The notes under the pieces are model-generated. The model had not been told where the DNA came from, searched no databases, and saw nothing but the letters and a program-made list of their open reading frames with translations. This document shows, piece after piece, positions 33,084 to 40,638 of a stretch of DNA of 64,000 bases. How positions within the stretch are numbered: position 1 is the first letter of the stretch; each line of letters opens with the position of its first letter. The DNA comes from Thiobacillus sp. Its GTDB lineage: Bacteria; Pseudomonadota; Gammaproteobacteria; Burkholderiales; Thiobacillaceae. The stretch lies in NCBI GenBank assembly GCA_018263115.1, contig JADFDC010000006.1:43385-107384 (forward strand), written 5' to 3'. A program made the position numbers and the translations under genes.

Positions 33084-34763
33084 CTAGTGCTTGCCGGATC
33101 GCCAGATGGAGAAAATGATCCACAAGCTGTTGAAGAATGCCACGATAAAACCAAGCAGGCCAAACAAGGGCAACCCAAACAATTCCGGCCCGCCTTTCAC
33201 CGTCAGGATGATGGATGAGCCAATTACCAGCGATGCAGTCAGTATTCCCATGGTCAGGCGGTTGCTGGAACGGTCGAGTTGATGGCCGAAATGATCCAGC
33301 CTTTTCAGATCGAGATCGATCTTCATGCGGCCACGCCGGGTTTCTCTTAGCAGGTGTGCCAGGTCTCGCGGCAAGCCCGCCACGATCCCGCCCAGTTCCT
33401 TGAGGCTTTCACGGCCCCGGTTCAGAACCGCGTGCGGCGTGTAACGTTCCGCGATCACGTTTTCCACAAAAGGCGTCATGTGATCGACCATGTGAAAATT
33501 GGGATCCAGCTGGTGACCAAATCCTTCCAGCGTGATAAGCGCCTTGAATAACAGCGTGAGATCCGCTGGCATGACCAACGCGTTTTCCCGCAATATCGTG
33601 GTGATGTCCTGCAGCAGGGCGCCGATTTTCACATCCTTGAGTTGCAGGTCGTCATAGCTGAACACGAGTTCTGTAATGTCGTGTGCGAGGCGACCCTCAT
33701 CCACTTCCGCATTGCCCGTCCAGTCGAGCAATACAGCCATGATGCCCTCTTCATTCTTGTTCACCAGCGCATGCAGCAGGTTGACGATTTCATTGCGGCG
33801 CCGGTCGGTCAAATGCCCGACCATGCCGAAATCGATCATGCCAATGCGGTTGCCCGGCAGGAAAATTACATTACCCGGATGCGGGTCGGCATGAAAATAG
33901 CCGTGCAGCAATACCATCTTCAATACCGTGTCCGCGCCGCGTGCTGCCAGCAGTTTTGGATCCAGCTGAGCTTCGATCAGCGCCGCATGACCTGTTCCGC
34001 TGATGCCCTTGATTTCTTCCTGAACATTGACGGACTGTGTGGTGTAGTCCCAGAAAATCCGCGGAATCTTGACCGTTTCATCGCTGGCGAAATTGCGCCC
34101 GAACTGCTCGATATTGCGAGATTCTTTCACCAGATCGAGCTCTCGCCTCAATGACCGGCGCAATTCGCCTGCCATGCGTTCCGGTTCATAGCGACGCCAG
34201 TCAGGCACTTCGCTTTCGATCAACTGGGCAAAATGTTCCAGAATGCGCAAGTCCGCCTCGATCTTGGTTTCAATGCCCGGCCTGCGGACCTTGACCACGA
34301 CATCGGTGCCGTCCTTAAGCCTTGCACGATAGACCTGGGCGATTGAGGCTGCCGCGATGGGTTCCGGATTGAATTCCTGGAACACCTCTTCCGGCGGGCG
34401 TCCCCATGCTTTCAGCAAGGCCCCCCGCACCAGCACGTGATCGGTTGGCGGAACTTCGCGGTGAAGTTTCTCGAACTCGCTGATCCAGGCAGGAGGAAAC
34501 ATGTCCACGCGGGTAGCCAGCATCTGGCCAAACTTGATGAACGTCGGCCCCAGTTCTTCCAGCGCCATGCGGATGCGCACTGGCGCTTCCAGGCGTGAAA
34601 TTTCAGAGGTGGTCTGCCAGTGCAGGATTCTGCCCGCACGCTCCAGCACATTGGCCATGCCCAGAAGACGGACAATATCGCCGCCTCCATATCGGATCAG
34701 AACCGAAGCAATTTCGTGGAGACGGTGCAGATCGCGAACTACCGATACGGTTTCCCAGAGCAT
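33084..34763 (-). CDS. UbiB/AarF/ABC1-family atypical kinase
   Basis: This 559-residue protein has the UbiB family hallmarks: the KxGQ motif (FIKFGQMLATR), the Ala-rich loop (AAASIAQVYRA) replacing the usual glycine-rich loop, VVVKVRRPGIE with the conserved Lys, and the catalytic segment FHADPHPGNV with MIDFGMVG. The C terminus has two membrane helices. Family members support ubiquinone synthesis, as UbiB does in E. coli. This copy is not next to ubiE or ubiJ, so it may be a second paralogue. It starts at 34763 without a clear upstream partner. Confidence 0.9.
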   Translation of the reverse strand: MLWETVSVVRDLHRLHEIASVLIRYGGGDIVRLLGMANVLERAGRILHWQTTSEISRLEAPVRIRMALEELGPTFIKFGQMLATRVDMFPPAWISEFEKLHREVPPTDHVLVRGALLKAWGRPPEEVFQEFNPEPIAAASIAQVYRARLKDGTDVVVKVRRPGIETKIEADLRILEHFAQLIESEVPDWRRYEPERMAGELRRSLRRELDLVKESRNIEQFGRNFASDETVKIPRIFWDYTTQSVNVQEEIKGISGTGHAALIEAQLDPKLLAARGADTVLKMVLLHGYFHADPHPGNVIFLPGNRIGMIDFGMVGHLTDRRRNEIVNLLHALVNKNEEGIMAVLLDWTGNAEVDEGRLAHDITELVFSYDDLQLKDVKIGALLQDITTILRENALVMPADLTLLFKALITLEGFGHQLDPNFHMVDHMTPFVENVIAERYTPHAVLNRGRESLKELGGIVAGLPRDLAHLLRETRRGRMKIDLDLKRLDHFGHQLDRSSNRLTMGILTASLVIGSSIILTVKGGPELFGLPLFGLLGFIVAFFNSLWIIFSIWRSGKH

Positions 34764-34816
34764 GTTCTCAGTATGTTTTTATTGTTTGCGGAGACGAATC
34801 TCGTTTGCGGTACAAC

Positions 34817-35485
34817 TTACTCGGCCCGTTTCTCAGCAGTACGTTCTTCGGGCTTGTGCTTCATGGCCTCGGACAATCCAGCCAGCACACCACTTGCCAG
34901 ATCGGCCAGCCGGGCAGCGGTCGTTTTGGCCGCATCCTTGAGGGTCGAACTAGTTGAGCCGGCCTGAGCATTGAGGGAAGTGTACAAGGCACCAAGCGAA
35001 TCCTTCACCCGGCCGCCTGTGTCTGTTCCAGTACGGCCAAGGTGCCCTGAAATTTCAGTAAGTTCTTCCTTGAGTTTGCCGCCCGATTTTCCCGCGACAT
35101 CTTTCAGACTTTCCACAAAATCACGCTCAAGGTCACGCATGCGCTCGATGGAAGATTTGAGTTCCATCTCGTTGAAATCCTTGCCGCGCTCGATGGCCTC
35201 GCGAAACGTCATGGATACCCGTTGCGCCGCTTGTCCGATCGCCTCATCCATGCCACTGATGGCTTCTTTCAGACCGGATTTAAGTTCGTCCCCGCGCCCA
35301 GCCAGCCCCAGTGAAACTCCTTCCGTAATTGCCTGACCTATGTTCCTGATTTCTTCCAGCGAGAGCTTGCCATCCTTGAGCGCATCCAGGGTGATCTGCT
35401 TTGCCCGGTCCCGCAAATTATCGCCCTGGCTGGCGGCGGCTTCCGCTTCGCGTTTCAGATCGTCTGTCACATTGCTCGTTTCCAT
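34817..35485 (-). CDS. Helical protein of unknown function (DUF6781-like)
   Basis: This 222-residue protein is almost entirely predicted helix, with apolipoprotein-like Ala/Glu/Lys heptads. Examples are DDLKREAEAAASQGDNLRDR, ITLDALKDGKLSLEEIRNIG and MRDLERDFVESLKDVAGKSG. It resembles phasin-like or DUF6781 proteins; the DUF name is from memory and tentative. No signal peptide or membrane helix is seen. It lies 53 bases upstream of the UbiB-family gene on the same strand and could be co-transcribed with it. Confidence 0.75.
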   Translation of the reverse strand: METSNVTDDLKREAEAAASQGDNLRDRAKQITLDALKDGKLSLEEIRNIGQAITEGVSLGLAGRGDELKSGLKEAISGMDEAIGQAAQRVSMTFREAIERGKDFNEMELKSSIERMRDLERDFVESLKDVAGKSGGKLKEELTEISGHLGRTGTDTGGRVKDSLGALYTSLNAQAGSTSSTLKDAAKTTAARLADLASGVLAGLSEAMKHKPEERTAEKRAE

Positions 35486-35600
35486 GATTCACTCCTTGGG
35501 TAACACTATAAATTTAACGAGGAAAATTGCCGTAGCCATTCCCATGCATTCAATATAGGCTACACCCTAATCACCTGAAACAGGAATGTCGGACAACCAA

Positions 35601-36086
35601 ATGAAACACCTTGTTTTCCTGGCAACGCTGCTTCTCCTGAACACGACCGTACGGGCTGCTGAAACTCGCTCACTGGATATCATCCAGGAAATCCCTTTCT
35701 ACGCCTTGAGTCTGGTGGGCACACCCTACAAATACGGTGGAAACCTTCCCGAGACCGGCATGGATTGCAGTGGATTCGTCAGTCATGTGTATGGTCAAAT
35801 TGCCGGCATACAGCTTCCCAGGAGCAGCCAGGAGATCAGCCGGCACGGCACGGCGCTTGAACCGGTTGATCTTCAGCCGGGCGATCTGGTTTTTTTCAAC
35901 ACCCTCAATCGCGCTTTTTCGCATGTGGGTGTGTACGTGGGCGAAAACCGGTTCATTCATGCCAGCAGCAGTCAAACGGGGACAGTCATGGTGTCCGACA
36001 TGAATCAACCCTACTGGTCAAAGCGCTTTGATGGCGCCAGGCGTCTGCTGGTACCGCCTGACAAGGAATCAATCCTGCAGCCATGA
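35601..36086 (+). CDS. NlpC/P60-family cell-wall hydrolase (C40 peptidase)
   Basis: This exported 161-residue protein has a signal peptide (KHLVFLATLLLLNTTVRA) and an NlpC/P60 domain. The catalytic Cys is in MDCSGFVSHVYG, the His in FSHVGVYVGENRFIHAS (first or second His) and the third polar residue is likely in the last His-containing strand. GTPYKYGGNLPETG is the family's entry loop. The enzymes cut gamma-D-Glu-diaminopimelate bonds in peptidoglycan. An ATG at 35586 would add five residues; 35601 gives a normal signal peptide. The stop overlaps the next start (ATGA). Confidence 0.9.
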   Translation: MKHLVFLATLLLLNTTVRAAETRSLDIIQEIPFYALSLVGTPYKYGGNLPETGMDCSGFVSHVYGQIAGIQLPRSSQEISRHGTALEPVDLQPGDLVFFNTLNRAFSHVGVYVGENRFIHASSSQTGTVMVSDMNQPYWSKRFDGARRLLVPPDKESILQP

Positions 36087-36745
36087 ATGCCGGCTGGATT
36101 GGATGCCTGTTGCTACTGGGCCCGGCTTTCGCCTCTGCCGGCCCGACCATGAGCCCACAAGAACTGGATGCCTGGTTCAATGGCAAAAGCGCCGCCGAGG
36201 TCAATGAAGGCAGCCTGTCATTTCTGACCGAACTCCCCGAAAAACCCATTCATCACCATCAAAACAAAATTCGCATCACGCCGGATAGTTTAGCGACAGG
36301 CTGGACTGAATTGATGCAGTGCCATGACAACCTGGATTCAGTCCCGCGCGCCCAGATCACCTTCCGTGAGGGTTACATAAGGGAGCTACGCGTTGTTGAA
36401 TCCCGCGCTATTGGCGAAGCCTGGGTGCAAGGCCCGACAATCCAGCTCCGTAATGTTTCACCCAATGCCCGACTTTGCCTGGAAGCCCAGACCCGTGCAT
36501 TGAAAAATACTGGGGATGGCTACTTCAGCCTGTTTAACGGACCCTACATGCGCAAGTTTCTGGATGGCTACTATCCCATGCATGTTTCTCTGCGTCTTGA
36601 ATATCCGGCAAGCCTATTGCTGCTCATTGATATTTCACCTGCCGATCAACCCGGCTTCACCGTTCGCCAGGAGTCAGGCATGGTCTTGATTGACACGGTT
36701 TTTGAAGGTGAATTGCGTACAACAATGCAGTTTGAGGTCAAGTAA
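36083..36745 (+). CDS. Exported protein of unknown function, coupled to the hydrolase gene
   Basis: This 220-residue protein has a signal peptide (GWIGCLLLLGPAFASA) and no recognised domain. Cys residues appear in MQCHDN and ARLCLEA and may form a disulphide. The C-terminal half is beta-rich, with HVSLRLEYPASLLLLIDIS and SGMVLIDTVFEGEL. The start overlaps the stop of the NlpC/P60 gene (ATGA), so the two products are likely made together and may act together in the periplasm. Nothing points to an enzymatic activity. Confidence 0.8.
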   Translation: MNAGWIGCLLLLGPAFASAGPTMSPQELDAWFNGKSAAEVNEGSLSFLTELPEKPIHHHQNKIRITPDSLATGWTELMQCHDNLDSVPRAQITFREGYIRELRVVESRAIGEAWVQGPTIQLRNVSPNARLCLEAQTRALKNTGDGYFSLFNGPYMRKFLDGYYPMHVSLRLEYPASLLLLIDISPADQPGFTVRQESGMVLIDTVFEGELRTTMQFEVK

Positions 36746-36800
36746 GCTCCTGTAATTTGGCACTTATTCGCTCAGGTTGTCCTAAAAACAAATATTGTTG

Positions 36801-36819
36801 ATAATTATTCTCATTATGA
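36801..36819 (+). promoter_or_regulatory. Fur-box-like site upstream of the Fe(III) transporter
   Basis: GATAATTATTCTCATTATG matches 15 of 19 positions of the consensus Fur box GATAATGATAATCATTATC by my count. It overlaps a plausible promoter with TTGTTG at 36796 and TATAGA near 36821, 63 bases before the FbpA-like start. Repression of the operon by iron is inferred. Confidence 0.75.
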
Positions 36820-36863
36820 TATAGAATGGCCTCCATAGATTAATTCATCTTTTGGAGACCTTC

Positions 36864-37877
36864 ATGCGCATCCCGTTTTACAAACTGTTCGCAGGACTGA
36901 TCGCCGTCCTGTCCTTCCAATCCGCGACCGCCGAGGAAGTCGTGGTGTATTCAGCCAGAAATGAGCAGCTCATCAAACCCCTGTTTGATGCCTATACCAA
37001 AGAAACCGGCGTCACCGTCAAATTCATTACCGACAAGGAAGGCCCCTTGATGGCCCGCCTGAAAGCCGAAGGCTCCAATACGCCCGCCGACATGCTGATG
37101 ACTGTCGATGCTGGCAACCTGTGGCAGGCAGCTGAGGAAGGTTTGTTGAAAGCAGTGAATTCCAAAACCCTGGCCGCAAACATTCCGGCCCACTTGCGCG
37201 ATCCGGATAGCGAGTGGTTTGGTTTGTCCGTGCGTGCACGGACCCTTGTCTACAACAAGGAGCGCGTTAAGCCCGGCGAATTCAGCACGTATGAAGACCT
37301 GGACAATCCCAAGTGGAAGGGTCGCCTGTGTCTGCGTACGTCGAAAAAAGTCTACAACCAGTCTCTGGTCGCGATGATGATCTACGAACACGGTGAAGGA
37401 AAAACCGAGGATATCGTCGAGGGCTGGGTCAAAAACCTCGCCGCCCCGCCTTTTCCGGATGACACCAAAGCCATGGAAGCCGTAGCAGCCGGACAATGCG
37501 ATGTCACGCTGGTCAACACCTATTACTTTGGCCGGCTGATGGAAAAGAGCCCCAACCTGCCGCTGGCCATCTTCTGGCCCAACCAGAATCTCAAGTCGAA
37601 AGACGCGGGCGTACATGTCAATATTTCAGGTGCGGGCATTACTCGGCACGCCAAGAACCCCGCTGGCGCGATAAAACTGCTTGAATGGCTATCCTCTGAA
37701 AAGGCGCAGAACCTTTATGCGGACGTGAATCTGGAGTATCCGGTCAATGCAAAAGTAAAGCCCGACATGACTGTATCGGCCTGGGGCAGTTTCAGACAGA
37801 ACCTCATCAACGTTAAGGAAGCTGGCCGGCTGCAGGCCAAAGCCGTAAAATTGATGGATCGCGTTGGCTACAAATAA
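36864..37877 (+). CDS. Fe(III) ABC transporter substrate-binding protein, FbpA/FutA-like
   Basis: This 337-residue periplasmic protein has a signal peptide (YKLFAGLIAVLSFQSATA) and the FbpA-family start EEVVVYSARNEQLIKPLFDAY in part. The iron-binding Tyr pair appears in NTYYFGRLMEKSP, and GVHVNISGAGITRHAKNP is a conserved block. The ATG at 36864 follows TTGGAG; a start at 36852 would add four residues. It is the first gene of a Fur-box-associated group with permease and ATPase genes behind it, so it most likely delivers ferric iron. Confidence 0.93.
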   Translation: MRIPFYKLFAGLIAVLSFQSATAEEVVVYSARNEQLIKPLFDAYTKETGVTVKFITDKEGPLMARLKAEGSNTPADMLMTVDAGNLWQAAEEGLLKAVNSKTLAANIPAHLRDPDSEWFGLSVRARTLVYNKERVKPGEFSTYEDLDNPKWKGRLCLRTSKKVYNQSLVAMMIYEHGEGKTEDIVEGWVKNLAAPPFPDDTKAMEAVAAGQCDVTLVNTYYFGRLMEKSPNLPLAIFWPNQNLKSKDAGVHVNISGAGITRHAKNPAGAIKLLEWLSSEKAQNLYADVNLEYPVNAKVKPDMTVSAWGSFRQNLINVKEAGRLQAKAVKLMDRVGYK

Positions 37878-37889
37878 CAATTTGGCGTT

Positions 37890-39545
37890 ATGCCTGAAAC
37901 CACCTTACTAGCCGCAAAAACGCCCGCCTCGGGCGTTTTTGCTTTTTCACGGCCGACCAGCTGGCAAGTCATCGCCATTATGATCTCCCTGCTGGTGGTC
38001 ATTCCTGTCGTGGTCATTTTCTCAGCCTGGGGCAAGTCAGAAGCTGACATCCTCAGCCATATGGCGGAATTCGTGTTGCCCGAACTTCTGTCCAACACAT
38101 TCTGGCTTTTGCTTGGCGTGGGATTGGGCGTCACCTTTCTGGGCGTCTCGCTGGCCTGGCTGACCGCGATGTGCGATTTTCCGGGCCGCAGCTTTTTTTC
38201 CTGGGCCCTGTTATTGCCACTCGCCATTCCCGCCTATGTGCTGGCTTTTGTGGTCATTGGCCTGCTGGATTTCACCGGTCCTCTTCAAACAGCATTGCGC
38301 GAAGTGTTTGGGCCACTGAAGCTGCCGCAGATACGCTCGCGGGGCGGTGTCATTCTGGTCATGTCGCTCGCGCTGTATCCCTATGTTTATCTGATCGCGC
38401 GCAACGCCTTCATGACCCAGGGACGGGCAGCGCTTGAAGCCGCGCAATCCCTTGGAGTCAATCGCTGGCAGGGATTTGTTCGCGTGGCGCTGCCCATGGC
38501 TCGTCCCTGGATTGCCGCGGGCGTGATGCTGGCACTGATGGAAACCCTGGCCGATTTCGGCACGGTCGCCATTTTCAATTACGACACTTTCACCACCGCC
38601 ATCTACAAGGCCTGGTTCTCGCTTTTTTCTCTGTCTGCAGCCTCGCAATTAGCCTCCATCCTGATCGTGTTTGTCCTGGTGCTGGTTCTCGCGGAACAGC
38701 ACTCCCGGTCCAACATGAAATATGGAACAGTTGGCCGGTCCGCTTCCCATCGCCGCATAGTGCTTTCACGCAAACATGGTTGGCTGGCCTCCTTCTATAC
38801 GGCGGTGGTTTTCTCAATCGCCTTCCTCATACCCATGGTGCAGTTGCTGATCTGGGCATTCAATGCCGGGGCAACGGATCTTGACGCACGTTATTGGGCG
38901 TTTGTCCGGCATTCATTGTGGCTCTCCGGCCTCGGAGCTTTCATCGTTACCTTGCTGGCCCTGCTGCTGGGTTATGCGGGCAGGCAGCAACCGGGGCATT
39001 CAATGCTGCTCATACAGCGCATTGCCACGATAGGCTATGCCATTCCGGGCGCCGTGCTGGCCGTGGGAATTTTCATTCCGGTCGCCTGGCTGGACAACCA
39101 GCTCATAGACTGGCTGAAACCGCATGGCTGGCAGGGAACCGCCCTGTTGAAAGGCACGCTTCTCGTCATGCTGCTGGCTTATGCCGTCCGATTTCTAGCC
39201 GTCGGCTTCGGGTCCGTGGATGCCGGGCTGCAACGCATTACCCGCAGCATTGATGAGGCGGCCCGCGTCATGGGCAGCCATACCTGGTCGCTGCTCTCCC
39301 GCATCCATCTGCCCATGTTGCGTGCCAGCCTGTTCACTGCCGCGGCCTTGAGTTTTGTCGATATCATGAAGGAAATGCCCATTACACTCATGACCCGCCC
39401 CTTCGGCTGGGATACGCTAGCTGTTAGAGTCTTTGAAATGACATCGGAGGGAGAATGGGAACGCGCCGCATTGCCTTCAGTCGCGATCGTGCTTGCCGGC
39501 CTGCTGCCAGTCATATTTCTGGCCAGCCGTGGAGATAAACAATGA
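37890..39545 (+). CDS. Fe(III) ABC transporter permease, FbpB-like
   Basis: This 551-residue permease contains two fused permease halves with about twelve helices. The EAA-loop blocks are LEAAQSLGVNRWQGFVRVALPMARP in part and SIDEAARVMGSHTWSLLSRIHLPM in part, where the ATPase docks. The first helix begins at about residue 26 (VIAIMISLLVVIPVVVIF). The chosen ATG at 37890 means that codons 10-17 coincide with a strong terminator-like hairpin. A second ATG at 37980 would avoid the hairpin but shorten helix 1. The gene follows FbpA by twelve bases. Confidence 0.9.
   Translation: MPETTLLAAKTPASGVFAFSRPTSWQVIAIMISLLVVIPVVVIFSAWGKSEADILSHMAEFVLPELLSNTFWLLLGVGLGVTFLGVSLAWLTAMCDFPGRSFFSWALLLPLAIPAYVLAFVVIGLLDFTGPLQTALREVFGPLKLPQIRSRGGVILVMSLALYPYVYLIARNAFMTQGRAALEAAQSLGVNRWQGFVRVALPMARPWIAAGVMLALMETLADFGTVAIFNYDTFTTAIYKAWFSLFSLSAASQLASILIVFVLVLVLAEQHSRSNMKYGTVGRSASHRRIVLSRKHGWLASFYTAVVFSIAFLIPMVQLLIWAFNAGATDLDARYWAFVRHSLWLSGLGAFIVTLLALLLGYAGRQQPGHSMLLIQRIATIGYAIPGAVLAVGIFIPVAWLDNQLIDWLKPHGWQGTALLKGTLLVMLLAYAVRFLAVGFGSVDAGLQRITRSIDEAARVMGSHTWSLLSRIHLPMLRASLFTAAALSFVDIMKEMPITLMTRPFGWDTLAVRVFEMTSEGEWERAALPSVAIVLAGLLPVIFLASRGDKQ
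37916..37940 (+). terminator. Strong terminator-like hairpin at the FbpA-FbpB junction
   Basis: AAAAACGCCCG and CGGGCGTTTTT form an eleven-pair perfect stem with a CCT loop and a T-rich 3' side (GCTTTTTC follows). It lies 38 bases after the FbpA stop, inside the predicted 5' coding part of the permease. It could stop most transcripts after FbpA. Confidence 0.8.
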
Positions 39546-39566
39546 AATTTTCAAACAGGCTCAACC

Positions 39567-40637
39567 ATGTCTGACTTGAAACTGGTCCGCATTTCCCAAT
39601 CCTACGGCCCGCGCCAGATCATCGACGACCTGACTTTTCACTTGCAGGAAGGGCAGATTGGCTGTCTGCTGGGTCCTTCCGGATGTGGCAAAACCACTGT
39701 CCTTCGCTGCATCGCCGGTTTCGAGCCCATTACCGCCGGCCACATCGAGATTGGAGGAGATGTGGTCAGCAGCCCTGCAAGGCTGACTCCACCGGAAAAG
39801 CGACAGATCGGCATGGTATTCCAGGACTATGCACTTTTCCCCCACTTGAACGTTGCTGGCAACATCGCCTTTGGCCTGGGCAAGCATGACGCCTCGCACA
39901 AAAATCAGCGTGTGGAAGAACTGCTTTCATTAACCGGCCTGCTGGATTCGGCTAACAAGTTTCCTCACCAGTTGTCTGGTGGCCAGCAGCAGCGCGTGGC
40001 CCTGGCCCGGGCACTCGCCCCTAAACCTCACATGTTGCTGATGGATGAGCCTTTTTCCAATCTCGACGTGGAGCTTCGCGAACGCCTTTCCGTGGAAGTA
40101 CGCGACATCCTCAAGCGTGAAGGCATGACGGCGCTGATCGTGACGCACGACCAGAACGAGGCATTCAGCATCGCCGATATTGTCGGCGTCATGCATCAGG
40201 GGGCAATCCAGCAATGGGACACGCCCTACAACCTGTACCATCAGCCGGCCAACCGGTTCGTCGCGGATTTCATCGGCCAGGGTGTTTTCCTGCCTGGCAT
40301 GGTCATGAACAACTCCATGGTCGAAATTGAACTGGGTGTACTACACGGCATGATTCCCACCGATTGCGATGCGACGGGATGCGACCAGTGCGCCCACGAC
40401 TGCTATGTGGATGTGCTGATCCGGCCGGACGACATCGTGCACGACGACGAGAGCCTGCTAATGGCGGAAGTTGAAAACAAGGCTTTTCGCGGCGCCGAGT
40501 TTCTCTACACGCTCAAACTGCCTAGTGGCACGCGCGCGTTGTCGCTGGTGCCCTCCCATCACGATCATGCCATTGGCGAGCGCATCGGCATCAAGCTTGC
40601 CGTGGACCATGTGGTCGCTTATCGTCGTCTAAGTTGA
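39567..40637 (+). CDS. Fe(III) ABC transporter ATP-binding protein, FbpC-like
   Basis: This 356-residue ATPase has Walker A (LGPSGCGKTT), a Q-loop (MVFQDYALFPH), the signature LSGGQQQRVALARALAP, Walker B (MLLMDEPFSNLD) and the switch His (VTHDQNEA). The C-terminal TOBE-like regulatory domain contains an insert, DCDATGCDQCAHDC, with four Cys, followed by YVDVLIRPDDIVHDD. That cluster could bind iron or zinc. The gene starts 21 bases after the permease stop and ends one base before the sensor kinase gene. Confidence 0.93.
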   Translation: MSDLKLVRISQSYGPRQIIDDLTFHLQEGQIGCLLGPSGCGKTTVLRCIAGFEPITAGHIEIGGDVVSSPARLTPPEKRQIGMVFQDYALFPHLNVAGNIAFGLGKHDASHKNQRVEELLSLTGLLDSANKFPHQLSGGQQQRVALARALAPKPHMLLMDEPFSNLDVELRERLSVEVRDILKREGMTALIVTHDQNEAFSIADIVGVMHQGAIQQWDTPYNLYHQPANRFVADFIGQGVFLPGMVMNNSMVEIELGVLHGMIPTDCDATGCDQCAHDCYVDVLIRPDDIVHDDESLLMAEVENKAFRGAEFLYTLKLPSGTRALSLVPSHHDHAIGERIGIKLAVDHVVAYRRLS

Positions 40638-40638
40638 G

